A DNA stretch of 54,457 bases from Pseudomonadota bacterium (lineage in GTDB: Bacteria > Pseudomonadota > Alphaproteobacteria > Rhizobiales > Rhizobiaceae): positions 1 to 54,457 of the forward strand of contig JAEYDD010000022.1 in assembly GCA_023404095.1 (NCBI GenBank). Direction: 5' to 3'. Below the pieces are notes generated by a model. The model had not been told where the DNA came from. It was given only the letters and a program-made list of their open reading frames with translations, and did no database searches. Below, piece after piece: positions 36,299 to 45,005 of the stretch. A program made the translations under genes and the position numbers. Every line of letters begins with the position of its first letter. Positions within the stretch are counted from its first letter, which is position 1.

Positions 36299-37336
36299 AT
36301 GATGAGGGACCGAGATCCTTTGCAGAGCTTGCCCCGTGAGCGACTGATGAAAGGTCCAACGCCAATCCAGCGCTTGGCGCGTCTCGAAGAAGCTCTGGGC
36401 GAACGGAGTAGGGACGTATCGATCTGGGCGAAGAGAGACGATCTCATGGAACTGGGCGGCGGTGGCAACAAGCTCCGCAAGCTTGAATTCCTCCTGGGAC
36501 AGGCTAAAGCGGAAGGATGCGACACCCTCGTCGTAACTGGAGGCGTTCAATCCAATTTCGCGCGATTGGCCGCCGCGGCGTGCGCCAGGACAGGGCTTGC
36601 CTGCGAGCTCGTTCTTGCTCAGATGGTTCCTAGGGCGACCGAAATTTATCGGGCCAACGGCAACGTCCTTCTCGACCGTCTGTTCGGCGCCACCGTTCAT
36701 ATACTGGAGCGGGGTGATGATGCTGGCGCCTATGCGAAGCGCCGGGTCGACAAAGTAGCCGAAACTGGCAGGAAAGCTCTTCTGGCGCCCCTCGGCGGCT
36801 CAACGACGATCGGTTGCCTCGGATACGTGGATTGCGCTTTTGAACTCGCCCGGCAATCAGACGAAATGGGCGTCGCGTTCGATCAGATCGTCATCCCGAA
36901 CGGCAGCGGCGGCATGCACGCCGGGTTGGCCGCAGGCATGGTCATTGCGGGCTCTCACCCTTCGCGAATCGCCGCGTATACGGTGCTTTCGCCTGCAGAC
37001 AAGTGTCTCCCCGCAACCGCCGACAAGGTCAACACGGTCTTAGAGCGCCTAGCCAGCGACGCTCGTGTAATCGCAGACGATCTCCGGATAAGCGGAGCTC
37101 AACTGGGTGAAGGCTACGGCGTGCCGACTTCCGGAATGATCGACGCCGTCGAGCTTCTCGCCAGATCAGAAGGGCTTCTCATCGACCCGGTTTATGGCGG
37201 CAAGGCCTTGGCAGGATTGCTGTCCGACATCGAGAACGGGGCAATCGCACCGAAGTCTAACGTGCTCTTCATCATGACCGGAGGTTCGCCCGGCCTTTAT
37301 GCATACGCCGACGTCCTCACTTCCAAGTCCTTCTGA
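36299..37336 (+). CDS. D-cysteine desulfhydrase / ACC deaminase-family PLP enzyme
   Basis: The 345-residue fold-II PLP enzyme has the cofactor lysine Lys58 in GGGNKLRKLEF, the VQSNFAR substrate loop and NGSGGMHAGLAAG for phosphate binding. The family includes D-cysteine desulfhydrase (pyruvate, H2S and ammonia from D-cysteine) and 1-aminocyclopropane-1-carboxylate deaminase; overall pattern favours the former. ATG 36299 follows GAGGGAGACG. Being in a detoxification cluster, it could supply sulfide or remove a toxic amino acid. Confidence 0.85.
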   Translation: MMRDRDPLQSLPRERLMKGPTPIQRLARLEEALGERSRDVSIWAKRDDLMELGGGGNKLRKLEFLLGQAKAEGCDTLVVTGGVQSNFARLAAAACARTGLACELVLAQMVPRATEIYRANGNVLLDRLFGATVHILERGDDAGAYAKRRVDKVAETGRKALLAPLGGSTTIGCLGYVDCAFELARQSDEMGVAFDQIVIPNGSGGMHAGLAAGMVIAGSHPSRIAAYTVLSPADKCLPATADKVNTVLERLASDARVIADDLRISGAQLGEGYGVPTSGMIDAVELLARSEGLLIDPVYGGKALAGLLSDIENGAIAPKSNVLFIMTGGSPGLYAYADVLTSKSF

Positions 37337-37366
37337 CTAAATCCTAGACAAGACAAAGAGGTTACC

Positions 37367-37960
37367 ATGTCAAAGAAGCCTAAAATCGCCCTTATAATCG
37401 GCTCCACCCGTCCGACTCGGTTCGCCGACAAGCCTGCGCAATGGATGCTGAAACAGGCCCAGCAGCGCGGCGACATCGATGTCGAAGTCGTCGATCTGCG
37501 CGATCATTCGCTGCCGTTTTTCGATGACGTGGCGTCGAACGCATGGGCGCCCAGCAAGAGCGCCGAAGCAATCCGGTGGCAGGAAACCGTGGGCCGCTAC
37601 GACGGGTACATCTTCGTCGTTTCCGAATACAATCATTCGATCACCGGGGTCCTGAAGAACGCGCTCGACCAGGCGTACGTCGAATGGGGCCGCAAGCCGT
37701 TCACCGCGATCGCCTATGGAAGCATGGGAGGTTCGCGCGCGCTCGAACACCTCCGTGGGATCGGCGTAGAACTCCAGATGGTTTCGACCCACGCTGCAGT
37801 ACACATCGGCGCCGGCGATTTCTTCGCGACTTCACCGCTCGGCGGCAACAAGCCGATCGAGGAGATCGAGGCGAACCTCCTGCCGTCGGCCAAGACCGCG
37901 CTCGACGAGTTGGTGTGGTGGGCGAAGGCCACCATCGCCGCAAAAGCCTCCGACCAATAA
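37367..37960 (+). CDS. NADPH-dependent FMN reductase / flavodoxin-fold quinone reductase
   Basis: The 197-residue protein has the FMN phosphate loop GSTRPTRFADK, SEYNHSITGVLKNALDQ and YGSMGGSRALEHLR of the NADPH-dependent FMN reductase family. It would reduce flavin or quinones and protect against redox stress. It lies 30 bases after the PLP enzyme, with AAAGAGG before its ATG, and ends the plus-strand set that starts at 34016. The length is normal. Confidence 0.92.
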   Translation: MSKKPKIALIIGSTRPTRFADKPAQWMLKQAQQRGDIDVEVVDLRDHSLPFFDDVASNAWAPSKSAEAIRWQETVGRYDGYIFVVSEYNHSITGVLKNALDQAYVEWGRKPFTAIAYGSMGGSRALEHLRGIGVELQMVSTHAAVHIGAGDFFATSPLGGNKPIEEIEANLLPSAKTALDELVWWAKATIAAKASDQ

Positions 37961-38258
37961 CAGTCACGAAATCGCGGGCGCCAAGGGAGTGCAAATTCTC
38001 TTGACGCCTTCGACACCTCATAAAGCTATACATTCGCAGCTGCTCGATGAGCAATCAATGTAAACGCGGCTCAATGTTCGCGCTGGTGTCGCTGCCAAAT
38101 TTCCTCCTGTTGTCCGGTCGAGTTCTCTCCAGAGGATATTGCCTTTGTGTACGTTAAGCCTGTTGCTCTGGCCTACGTCGCATTGGAGGCATCGCGTTAG
38201 CCGCGAGGCATGCGGCGGCCCAAACTGAAGACGAGACAAGGAAGGAAATGCACTCCGC
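37961..38258. other. Intergenic region, nothing recognised
   Basis: About 300 bases follow the FMN reductase. Short minus-strand frames here are arginine/serine-rich with no domain. I see no strong terminator or promoter. Confidence 0.4.
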
Positions 38259-39097
38259 ATGAATGAATCGATGCAGCAAGTCCCGATAGCGTTTACTGGA
38301 CGCTTTCACGACGCGGCCCTCAAGTATCGACACGCTCAGAAGCATTTCACCACGTTGGTCGGCTCGTTAACGATTGCTGGGTGGGCCTTGGTGGCGGCCT
38401 GAGAAGATGTTGGGCGGGCCGGACGGGTCTATCCGAATAAGAATCCTGCGGGAGCCCACGACCGAATGGAGTTTGGTCCTTGGCGACTATGTGCACAATC
38501 TTCGCAGCTGTCTCGACTACGCGACGTGTGGCGTCGTTGAGGTCGCCGACCCTCTTGGCGACCTTACTAGAATTCAGTTCCCATTCGGGCGGCCGGGACA
38601 GGCGTTGAATTCGAACGAGCGCAGGAGCATCAATGGGTTCTGGCCTGCCGCTATCGCACGAGTTGAAGCGATACGTACCGAGTTCGGCGCGGATCTCAAC
38701 TTTGTAAATCTCGTCAGCAATCAGGACAAGTACCGACTACTGCTGACCGTCAGTACCAATGAAACGGACAATCAACGGGAGTATTCAAACGGGCTAGATC
38801 GATGAGGATATCGCTGGCAATGTGGATGGGTGGACACGCGAGATCAACGATGGCGACCCGATTGCAATGCCTGACGTGCTGAAACTGGGCGTTGGCGTAG
38901 TCGTCGAAGGCGAGGCTATACCGTTTCCTTTGGAGAACATTGAGCGTGTAAACCACTCCGCCTGGAGAGCATTCGTGGCAATGGCTCATATGGAGCGTGC
39001 CCGATGTTGGATCCAAAGGTTTAATCTGTGGGACCACCCGCGCAACCTGCCGTACCGATGCGCGGGTGGGTGCCGTCCTGGCCTACTTCTCAGCTAA
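38259..39097 (+). pseudogene. Decayed hypothetical gene split over three frames
   Basis: Three consecutive plus-strand segments fit one another in order but lie in three different frames: 38259-38401 (MNESMQQVPIAF...), about 38374-38805, containing LVLGDYVHNLRSCLDYA, and about 38798-39097 (GWTREINDGDPIA...). The middle piece resembles a family of conserved hypothetical proteins with a GDxxHNLRSALDH motif. Two net frameshifts would be needed to join them, and the end overlaps the convergent crotonase gene, so I call it a pseudogene. Function unknown. Confidence 0.5.
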
Positions 39098-40069
39098 GGT
39101 TCCAGTGTAGTGGCCCAAACGGGCTTCGATATCCGTGTTCGTCTGCAGCCCCATCTCCATCAGACGACCGATGTTCTTCTGCGCGACAGGGCGCTGAACA
39201 GAGGAGATGAAGGCGTCCCATCCGGCGCCGATTTCGGGGTCGCTGGGAAGGCTGGCGAAGTCGACCAGGCGCTTGGTGTCGGCGATCGCCTGCCTGTCGA
39301 AACCGGAGATGCGGGTGGCGAGTGCGTCGACAAAAGGATCGAGCTCGTCATCATCGAAGGAACGGTTGACGTATCCGTACTTCTCGGCGAGATCACCGTC
39401 GACATCGTCGGAACCGAGAAGAACTTCGAGCGCGCGCCCGCGTCCCATAAGCCTCGGCAGACGAGCCATAGGTCCGCCGCCCGGTACGAAACCAGCGCCA
39501 ACTTCCCATTGCGAAAGGATAGCTTTCTCACGGCTGGCGAAACGCATGTCGCTCGCCAGGGCAAGTTCGCTGCCGACGCCAGTGGCTCTGCCGCGGATGA
39601 GCGCGATCGAGACGATGGGCGCCTTGCTGATGCGCACCAGCATGTCGGGCAGGGGGTGCAGTCCCGTCTGCCCCGCAGGTAGGCTGGTCGACTCGGAGAG
39701 GGGCGGCGTGAAGTTGTAGTGGGTCAGAAAGAAGCCTGGGACGGCACTGTCGAAAACCACCACCCGCAAGTTGGGATCTGCCTCGATTTCGGCGACCACC
39801 TTTTCCATCTGCGGAATCGTTTCCGGACCGAAGATGTTAAAGGGCGGATTGTCGAAGGTCACGCGCCAGTAGCGGGGCGTGCGCTTCTCGACACGGATCG
39901 GCGGCCGCTCGATGCCCGCCGTGGATTTAATGTCTGCAGGCTTGCTGCTCGTCTCGGCGACCACGGTCTGGCCGGAAAGCGCAAGCGCCGGCAGCATGAG
40001 CAGGGCGGCGGCGGTCAGGAATTTCGACAACATCGCGATCCCGACGGATCGATTTGAGTTCGGTTTCAT
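39083..40069 (-). CDS. Enoyl-CoA hydratase/isomerase-family protein with a signal peptide
   Basis: The 328-residue crotonase-fold protein contains GRATGVGSELALASDMRFA and QWEVGAGFVPGGGPMARLPRLMG, with acidic residues where enoyl-CoA hydratases have catalytic glutamates. Unusually, residues 1 to about 38 form an apparent Sec signal peptide (basic start, then LTAAALLMLPALALS), so the protein seems exported although acyl-CoA is cytoplasmic. ATG 40069, seven bases after GGAG, is preferred to ATG 40081. The family call is secure; the role is open. Confidence 0.87.
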   Translation of the reverse strand: MKPNSNRSVGIAMLSKFLTAAALLMLPALALSGQTVVAETSSKPADIKSTAGIERPPIRVEKRTPRYWRVTFDNPPFNIFGPETIPQMEKVVAEIEADPNLRVVVFDSAVPGFFLTHYNFTPPLSESTSLPAGQTGLHPLPDMLVRISKAPIVSIALIRGRATGVGSELALASDMRFASREKAILSQWEVGAGFVPGGGPMARLPRLMGRGRALEVLLGSDDVDGDLAEKYGYVNRSFDDDELDPFVDALATRISGFDRQAIADTKRLVDFASLPSDPEIGAGWDAFISSVQRPVAQKNIGRLMEMGLQTNTDIEARLGHYTGTLAEK

Positions 40070-40099
40070 TGCGGTCTCCATAGTTGCTGAGAGGGATTG

Positions 40100-40570
40100 C
40101 TATGGGTTGATGTCGAGAACGAGCTCGAGCTCGAGCGGCATTCCCAGCGGAATGCTGGAAACGCCGAGCACAACGCGCGGCGGAAGTCGGCTCTGGCCGA
40201 AGATCGAAAGCAAAAGCTCGGAAGCTCCGTCAGCGACCTTGGGGTGTTCGCGGAAGTCGTCGCGGGCGGCAATGTACACACCCAGCTTAGCCACAGTGCG
40301 TATGCGATCAAGAGAGCCGAGGTGCGCTCGGGCGGCCGCCAACCCACTCAGGCACGCGGTCCTCGCGGCATCGTATCCCTCGGCAACGGAGAGCTCGCTG
40401 CCAACTCGTCCGATGTACTGTGGTGCATGTCCGACGACGGGGAGCATGCCACTCAGGAAGAGAAGCGAGCCGACCTGAACCGCTTCGACATAAGCCCCGA
40501 ACGGGGTCGGAGTCGGCGGGAGTACCAGTGAGGTCTCCAGGATTCGCGCCTCAGCGCTCACCGCTACCAT
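40100..40570 (-). CDS. RidA-family protein
   Basis: The 156-residue protein matches the RidA/YjgF family, which hydrolyses reactive enamines and imines (FGAYVEAVQVGSLLFLSGMLPV, then LPPRVVLGVSSIPLGMPLELELVL). It begins inside the last codons of the upstream SDR gene (ATGGTAG overlap), so the two are translationally coupled. The conserved arginine of RidA proteins is present in PPRVV. It probably clears reactive intermediates made by the neighbouring enzymes. Confidence 0.9.
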   Translation of the reverse strand: MVAVSAEARILETSLVLPPTPTPFGAYVEAVQVGSLLFLSGMLPVVGHAPQYIGRVGSELSVAEGYDAARTACLSGLAAARAHLGSLDRIRTVAKLGVYIAARDDFREHPKVADGASELLLSIFGQSRLPPRVVLGVSSIPLGMPLELELVLDINP

Positions 40571-41289
40571 TTGCCGAGATGTGCGCCGTTGTCGACGTGC
40601 AGCACCTCCCCAGTGATATTGTACGCTTCCGTGAGGTAAATCACGCCATTAACGATTTCCTGCACCGCCGTGATGGTACCCATCGGCGACAAGGATCGAA
40701 GGTAGTCCCGTGAACCCGTAGCATGGAGCGGTGTGTCGACAACGCCAGGCGAAACCGCGTTCACCCGGATGTTGTCGCTGGCAAATTCCAGCGCCAGGCT
40801 CTTGGTGATCGCGTTCAGCCCACCCTTGGTGATCATCGGCAGGGATGCCTTCACGCCGGCGATCGGGTGGTCGGTCAGCGAAGACGTAATCGTGACGACG
40901 CTGCCACCGGATCTCTGCCGAAGCATCTGTCTGACAGCGTGTTTCGTGAAGTGGACGAAGCCTTCGAGATTGGTCGCAGAGAGGCGCCGGAAGTCCTCGA
41001 TCGTGTACTCAAGAAACGGCTTGGTGAAGAAAACGCCCGCGTTATTCACCAGGGCGTCGATGGAGCCGAACTGTTCGACAGCTACCTGGGAGACCCGCTC
41101 TGCCGTCTTGGGATCGCCAACGTCGCCATCGATAAGCTCCAGCCTTCCCGCACGATCAAACGATGTCGCTTCGCTGATCCGCCGAGAGGTCGCGACGACG
41201 CTCCAGCCTTTGTCCAGGAACGCCTTCACGAGCCCGGCGCCGATGCCCTGCGATGCGCCGGTAATCACAACCGTCTTGTGCACACTCAT
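40564..41289 (-). CDS. Atypical SDR lacking the usual catalytic tyrosine (copy 2)
   Basis: The 241-residue SDR is a paralogue of 32102-32815. It keeps TGASQGIGAG, NNAGVFFTKPF and GEVLHVDNG, but the YxxxK site reads PMITK, with proline for tyrosine. Both copies share the surrounding PIAGV...TKGGLN pattern, so this is a consistent subfamily trait rather than a random mutation. ATG 41289 follows GGAGG; the frame to 41508 runs over the promoter element. It is coupled to RidA. Confidence 0.87.
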   Translation of the reverse strand: MSVHKTVVITGASQGIGAGLVKAFLDKGWSVVATSRRISEATSFDRAGRLELIDGDVGDPKTAERVSQVAVEQFGSIDALVNNAGVFFTKPFLEYTIEDFRRLSATNLEGFVHFTKHAVRQMLRQRSGGSVVTITSSLTDHPIAGVKASLPMITKGGLNAITKSLALEFASDNIRVNAVSPGVVDTPLHATGSRDYLRSLSPMGTITAVQEIVNGVIYLTEAYNITGEVLHVDNGAHLGKW

Positions 41290-41424
41290 TTTGTGCTGCC
41301 TCCATTTGCTTTTCCGAGCGACAGCGGCCGACGAACGGGCGCCGGAGTATCGTAGCTGTCGAATTTCAGGGGCTGCCCGTGAGACGCTGGTGGCGACTTT
41401 CGCGCCAAAGAACGTGCGGACGCT

Positions 41425-41449
41425 ATTGTACGAAGGTGTCTCCGATACC
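41425..41449 (-). promoter_or_regulatory. Composite promoter element, site B
   Basis: Reading toward the SDR-RidA pair, GGTATCGGAGACACC is followed by TTCG and TACAAT. The hexamer lies 136 bases before ATG 41289. No matching -10 hexamer exists on the other side, so it seems not to drive the nitronate monooxygenase gene in the same way. Confidence 0.65.
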
Positions 41450-41546
41450 TTTGGATCGGTCAGGCTGGACGGACACCAAGGTCCAATAGACCCCCGTTGC
41501 CTCTTCAAATAACTCTTGGAGCGCAGCGCATTGAACGGAGCCTGAA

Positions 41547-42641
41547 ATGAGAACGTGGCATGATCGCCGGATCCTCGACCTTTTGGAAATCGAGATCCCC
41601 GTCATACAGGCGCCGATGGCCGGAGCGACCACGGCAGAAATGGTGATTGCCGCTTCTGAAGCGGGCGGCTTGGGTTCGTTGCCTAGCGCGCAGTACTCGG
41701 CTCAGCAACTCCATGAGGCGCTCTCGCAGATCACTGCGAGAACAGCCAAGTCGATAAACGTGAATTTCTTCAGCCACGTGACGCTTGCGGCGGATCCTGC
41801 TGGTCAGATGCGGTGGCGGGCTCTCTTGGCGCCGTATTTCGTCGAACTTGGCCTTGACCCCGCTGCCCCGATTAGCGGCCCCGGACGCGCGCCCTTCGAC
41901 AACGAGTTCTGTGAGGTCGTAGAAGAGTTCCGCCCCAAGGTGGTGAGTTTCCATTTCGGTCTTCCCCATCGAAGACTCGTTGACCGGGTGAAAGCCGCGG
42001 GTGCCAAAGTGCTTTCGTCCGCGACGACCGTTGCCGAGGCTGTCTGGCTCGAGGCACATGGTGTCGATGCCGTGATCGCAATGGGTTTCGAGGCTGGCGG
42101 CCACCGTGGAAACTTTCTTACGCACGACATGAGCACCCAAGTAGGAACGATGGCGCTCGTTCCGCAGGTCGTGGACGCGGTTAAGGTTCCGGTTATTGCT
42201 GCCGGAGGAATCGCGGATGGCCGCGGAGTAGCGGCGGCGCTGATGCTCGGAGCGTCAGCGGTGCAGATTGGTACTGCCTACCTCCTGACTCCGGAGGCCA
42301 AAATTCCGGATCTGCATGCTGATGCACTACGTCGTGCAGGCGACGCGAGCACGGCCATCACCAATGTCTTTACGGGAAGGCCAGCAAGAGGGGTTGTAAA
42401 CCGCTTGATGCGAGAACTGGGCCCGCTTTCGGACGTGGCGCCCGCGTTCCCAACCGCCGGAGTGGCGCTCGCCGCCATCCGCGCGAAGGCGGAGGTAGAA
42501 GGACGAAATGATTTCACCAACCTCTGGGCGGGGCAGGCCGTCGCATTGGCTCGACGCCTTTCCTCAGCAGAGCTCACATTGAAGCTGTTCGAGGACGCGA
42601 TGGCAGCCTTGGACGCGGGTTCGGCCAAAGGTCGAATCTAG
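41547..42641 (+). CDS. Nitronate monooxygenase
   Basis: The 364-residue flavoenzyme belongs to the nitronate monooxygenase (2-nitropropane dioxygenase) family, which oxidises toxic nitronates such as propionate 3-nitronate using FMN and oxygen. Visible motifs are PVIQAPMAGATT at the N-terminus, FEAGGHRG with the catalytic-type histidine, and VIAAGGIADGRGVAAALMLGASAVQIGTAYL for FMN phosphate binding. It is divergent from the SDR-RidA pair and precedes an MFS transporter on the same strand. Confidence 0.92.
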   Translation: MRTWHDRRILDLLEIEIPVIQAPMAGATTAEMVIAASEAGGLGSLPSAQYSAQQLHEALSQITARTAKSINVNFFSHVTLAADPAGQMRWRALLAPYFVELGLDPAAPISGPGRAPFDNEFCEVVEEFRPKVVSFHFGLPHRRLVDRVKAAGAKVLSSATTVAEAVWLEAHGVDAVIAMGFEAGGHRGNFLTHDMSTQVGTMALVPQVVDAVKVPVIAAGGIADGRGVAAALMLGASAVQIGTAYLLTPEAKIPDLHADALRRAGDASTAITNVFTGRPARGVVNRLMRELGPLSDVAPAFPTAGVALAAIRAKAEVEGRNDFTNLWAGQAVALARRLSSAELTLKLFEDAMAALDAGSAKGRI

Positions 42642-42801
42642 CCGCGCGCGGCAGACTGTCTCCCGCAACGCGTCAATTCAACGCAGCGGCCCGAGCGCAT
42701 ATTTTGGCGTGGCAGGGACGCCAAACTGGCGAGCCATCCCGAGGAGCTTCCTGCCAAGTCACTCAGTTCAGCAATCAGACTCTTACTCCGGAGGCATCCT
42801 C

Positions 42802-44007
42802 ATGTCGCGACGAGTTTCCCACCAACTTATAGTCGTTCTCGCCGGATCCGCGTCTCTCGCAATCGCGATGGGTGTTGGTCGTTTTGCGTTCACTCCAATT
42901 TTGCCGATGATGCTGCACGATGGAACGGTCGATCTCGCTTTTGCAGGAAGGCTCGCAACCGCAAACTACGTCGGTTATCTCGTAGGGGCGCTGGGGGCGA
43001 TGCTTATACCCAAAGCGTGGTCGCAGACGACGATTATCAAATTCGCTCTCGTCCTGACTATTGTGCTGACGGGACTGATGGCGCTTCCACTTCCATCGAC
43101 ATGGATAGGACTGAGATTTCTCGCGGGCGTGGCGTCGGCGATTGGCTTCGTGTTTACGTCGGGCTGGTGCTTGGCGGAGCTCTCCGGGGCGCCCGGCTCG
43201 ATCGGCAGTGCAATCTTCACCGGGCCGGGAGCTGGGATTGCAATATCGGGTCTGGCGGCCAGCGCTATGACCGCATTGAGCTTCACCGGGCAGTGGGGAT
43301 GGGCGGCATTTGCCGTCATTTCGGCGGTGACGAGCGCAGTAATCTGGCGTGTCTTTCGAAAGTCCGGCAGAAACGTGGAGCCATTTTATGTCGGCAGCGC
43401 GGGGACCTCGGGTCGGGTCCCGCGCACCGAAATGCCTATGTTCGCCGTCGCCTACGGCCTCGCTGGTTTTGGCTACATCGTGACTGCGACATACCTGCCT
43501 GTTATCGCGAAGAACGCAATACCGGATTCTCCTTTGCTGACGGTCTTCTGGCCGCTGCTTGGGGTTTCAGCAGTGGTGGGTTCACTTCTGGCGTCGCGTG
43601 TGCGGAAGAACGCCGACGCTCGGCTGTGCCTCGTCGCTTCCTATCTCGTGCAGGCGGCCGGCGTAGCAGTGTCTGTCGTTTGGGAGGATGCAGTCGGTCT
43701 TGCCCTAAGCAGCATTCTGGTCGGCGTCCCGTTCACCGCGATAAGCTACTTTGCCATGAACGAGGTCAGAAGGATCAGGTCAAGTCATCACGCCCGCCAC
43801 ATGGGGCTGCTGACGGCTATGTTCGCAATCGGCCAGATCCTGGGGCCGCCAGTCGTAGGCGAAATATTCGCCCGCCAGGGAAACTCCAACAGTGGGTTTG
43901 CTCTCGCCCTTGGCATCGCAAGCATAACGTTGGTGGTAGGGGCCGTGATATTGGTCGCGATGGTCGTGATGTTCCCAGCCAGAATCCATCACAGGCTGGA
44001 GCGCTAG
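42802..44007 (+). CDS. MFS transporter, YbfB/YjiJ family
   Basis: The 401-residue membrane protein has about twelve hydrophobic helices and the family's opening pattern with GVGRFAFTPILPMML. ATG 42802 follows GGAGG at good spacing. It lies 160 bases after nitronate monooxygenase and overlaps the convergent LuxR-type regulator gene by four bases. It may export a toxic compound or metabolite, but its substrate is unknown. Confidence 0.88.
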   Translation: MSRRVSHQLIVVLAGSASLAIAMGVGRFAFTPILPMMLHDGTVDLAFAGRLATANYVGYLVGALGAMLIPKAWSQTTIIKFALVLTIVLTGLMALPLPSTWIGLRFLAGVASAIGFVFTSGWCLAELSGAPGSIGSAIFTGPGAGIAISGLAASAMTALSFTGQWGWAAFAVISAVTSAVIWRVFRKSGRNVEPFYVGSAGTSGRVPRTEMPMFAVAYGLAGFGYIVTATYLPVIAKNAIPDSPLLTVFWPLLGVSAVVGSLLASRVRKNADARLCLVASYLVQAAGVAVSVVWEDAVGLALSSILVGVPFTAISYFAMNEVRRIRSSHHARHMGLLTAMFAIGQILGPPVVGEIFARQGNSNSGFALALGIASITLVVGAVILVAMVVMFPARIHHRLER

Positions 44008-44684
44008 TGGATCTCTCGACCGTCTTCGAGACTGAGCTTTGCCGCCATGTTTACAAGATCCGGCAGGGAACGGGCGCTCATTTTACGCATAACTTGGCCG
44101 CGGTGCGCCTTGACTGTGATCTCGCTGATGTCTAGTTCGAACGCGATCTGCTTGTTCAAAAGGCCCTTCACGACCCCTGACATGACCTCGCGTTCCCGCG
44201 GGGTCAGGGCATCGTAGCAGGCCTTGAGGCGCATCAGTTCCTCCTCGTCGCGAATGAGTTGCTGACTTTGGACGAGGGCCGATTGTATCGCGGCGAGAAG
44301 TGCCTCGGGGTCGATCGGCTTCGTCAAGAAATCTAAAGCGCCGCCTTTCAAAGCCTTCACGGTCATGGGCACGTCGCCGTACCCAGATACGAAGATAATC
44401 GGCGTTCGGTTCCCACCTTTGGTGATCAAGGACTGAAGATCCAAGCCGTTGAGCCCCGGCATATTGACGTCCAGGACGAGGCAGCTCGGTCCCGCAACTG
44501 GCGTTACCGCGAGGAATGACTGGGCGGAGTCGAAAAGAATTGGCTGCCAGCCCGCAGAACCAATCAAGAGCTCGAGGGATTCCCTGACTGAAATGTCGTC
44601 GTCAATCACGAACACTGTTGATCCAATCGGAGTGTTCAGAGGGGCGTTAGTCGCAAGATTCATCGCCGAGGTCATCCGGTACAT
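44004..44684 (-). CDS. LuxR/FixJ-family response regulator
   Basis: The 226-residue protein has a receiver domain (VFVIDDDISVRES, Asp72 in LVLDVNMPG, Lys in FLTKPID) and a C-terminal LuxR-type helix-turn-helix (ALTPREREVMSGVVKGLLNKQIAFELDISEITVKAHR). ATG 44684 follows AAGGAGG. It is the only response regulator in the window with a DNA-binding domain, yet no kinase is adjacent, so one of the kinases 14-20 kb away or 4 kb away may phosphorylate it. Composite elements lie upstream. It is the best candidate activator of the repeated promoter. Confidence 0.93.
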   Translation of the reverse strand: MYRMTSAMNLATNAPLNTPIGSTVFVIDDDISVRESLELLIGSAGWQPILFDSAQSFLAVTPVAGPSCLVLDVNMPGLNGLDLQSLITKGGNRTPIIFVSGYGDVPMTVKALKGGALDFLTKPIDPEALLAAIQSALVQSQQLIRDEEELMRLKACYDALTPREREVMSGVVKGLLNKQIAFELDISEITVKAHRGQVMRKMSARSLPDLVNMAAKLSLEDGREIH

Positions 44685-44819
44685 GTGCTGCCTCCTTAGA
44701 GGGCGCAAGCTCATCGAGTGCAAACACTATATCACGAGTGGGCGTGGCCACTATTGCCCCGATGATCGATATCCCGCCGCCCCTCGACGCAGAGCATGCG
44801 AGTTTCCCGGCGAAAATCC

Positions 44820-44844
44820 ATTGTACGATGGTATCGGCATCCGT
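44820..44844 (-). promoter_or_regulatory. Composite promoter element, site E-left
   Basis: In minus orientation ACGGATGCCGATACC is followed by ATCG and TACAAT, 136 bases before the LuxR-type regulator ATG. It pairs with E-right as a large inverted repeat. A weaker, partial element (GGCAAT hexamer at 44753-44758) lies closer to the same gene, at a distance of about 69 bases. Confidence 0.55.
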
Positions 44845-44853
44845 TTTCGACCT

Positions 44854-44878
44854 GGTTCCGACGACACCATCGTACAAT
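44854..44878 (+). promoter_or_regulatory. Composite promoter element, site E-right
   Basis: GGTTCCGACGACACC is followed by ATCG and TACAAT, 128 bases before the DJ-1/PfpI gene start at 45006. With E-left it forms back-to-back promoters, the proximal 13 bases of the two arms being nearly identical. Confidence 0.6.
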
Positions 44879-45005
44879 GGCGTGCACCCCGTCACTTGAG
44901 CATGCTCACCAGGTCGATCGAGCGCGCGCCGCCTCAGTTTAGCGAGCTGGCCTCTGTTCGGACCGGACAAGACGCCGACTGTCTGAAAATTTCAATGAGG
45001 TAACG

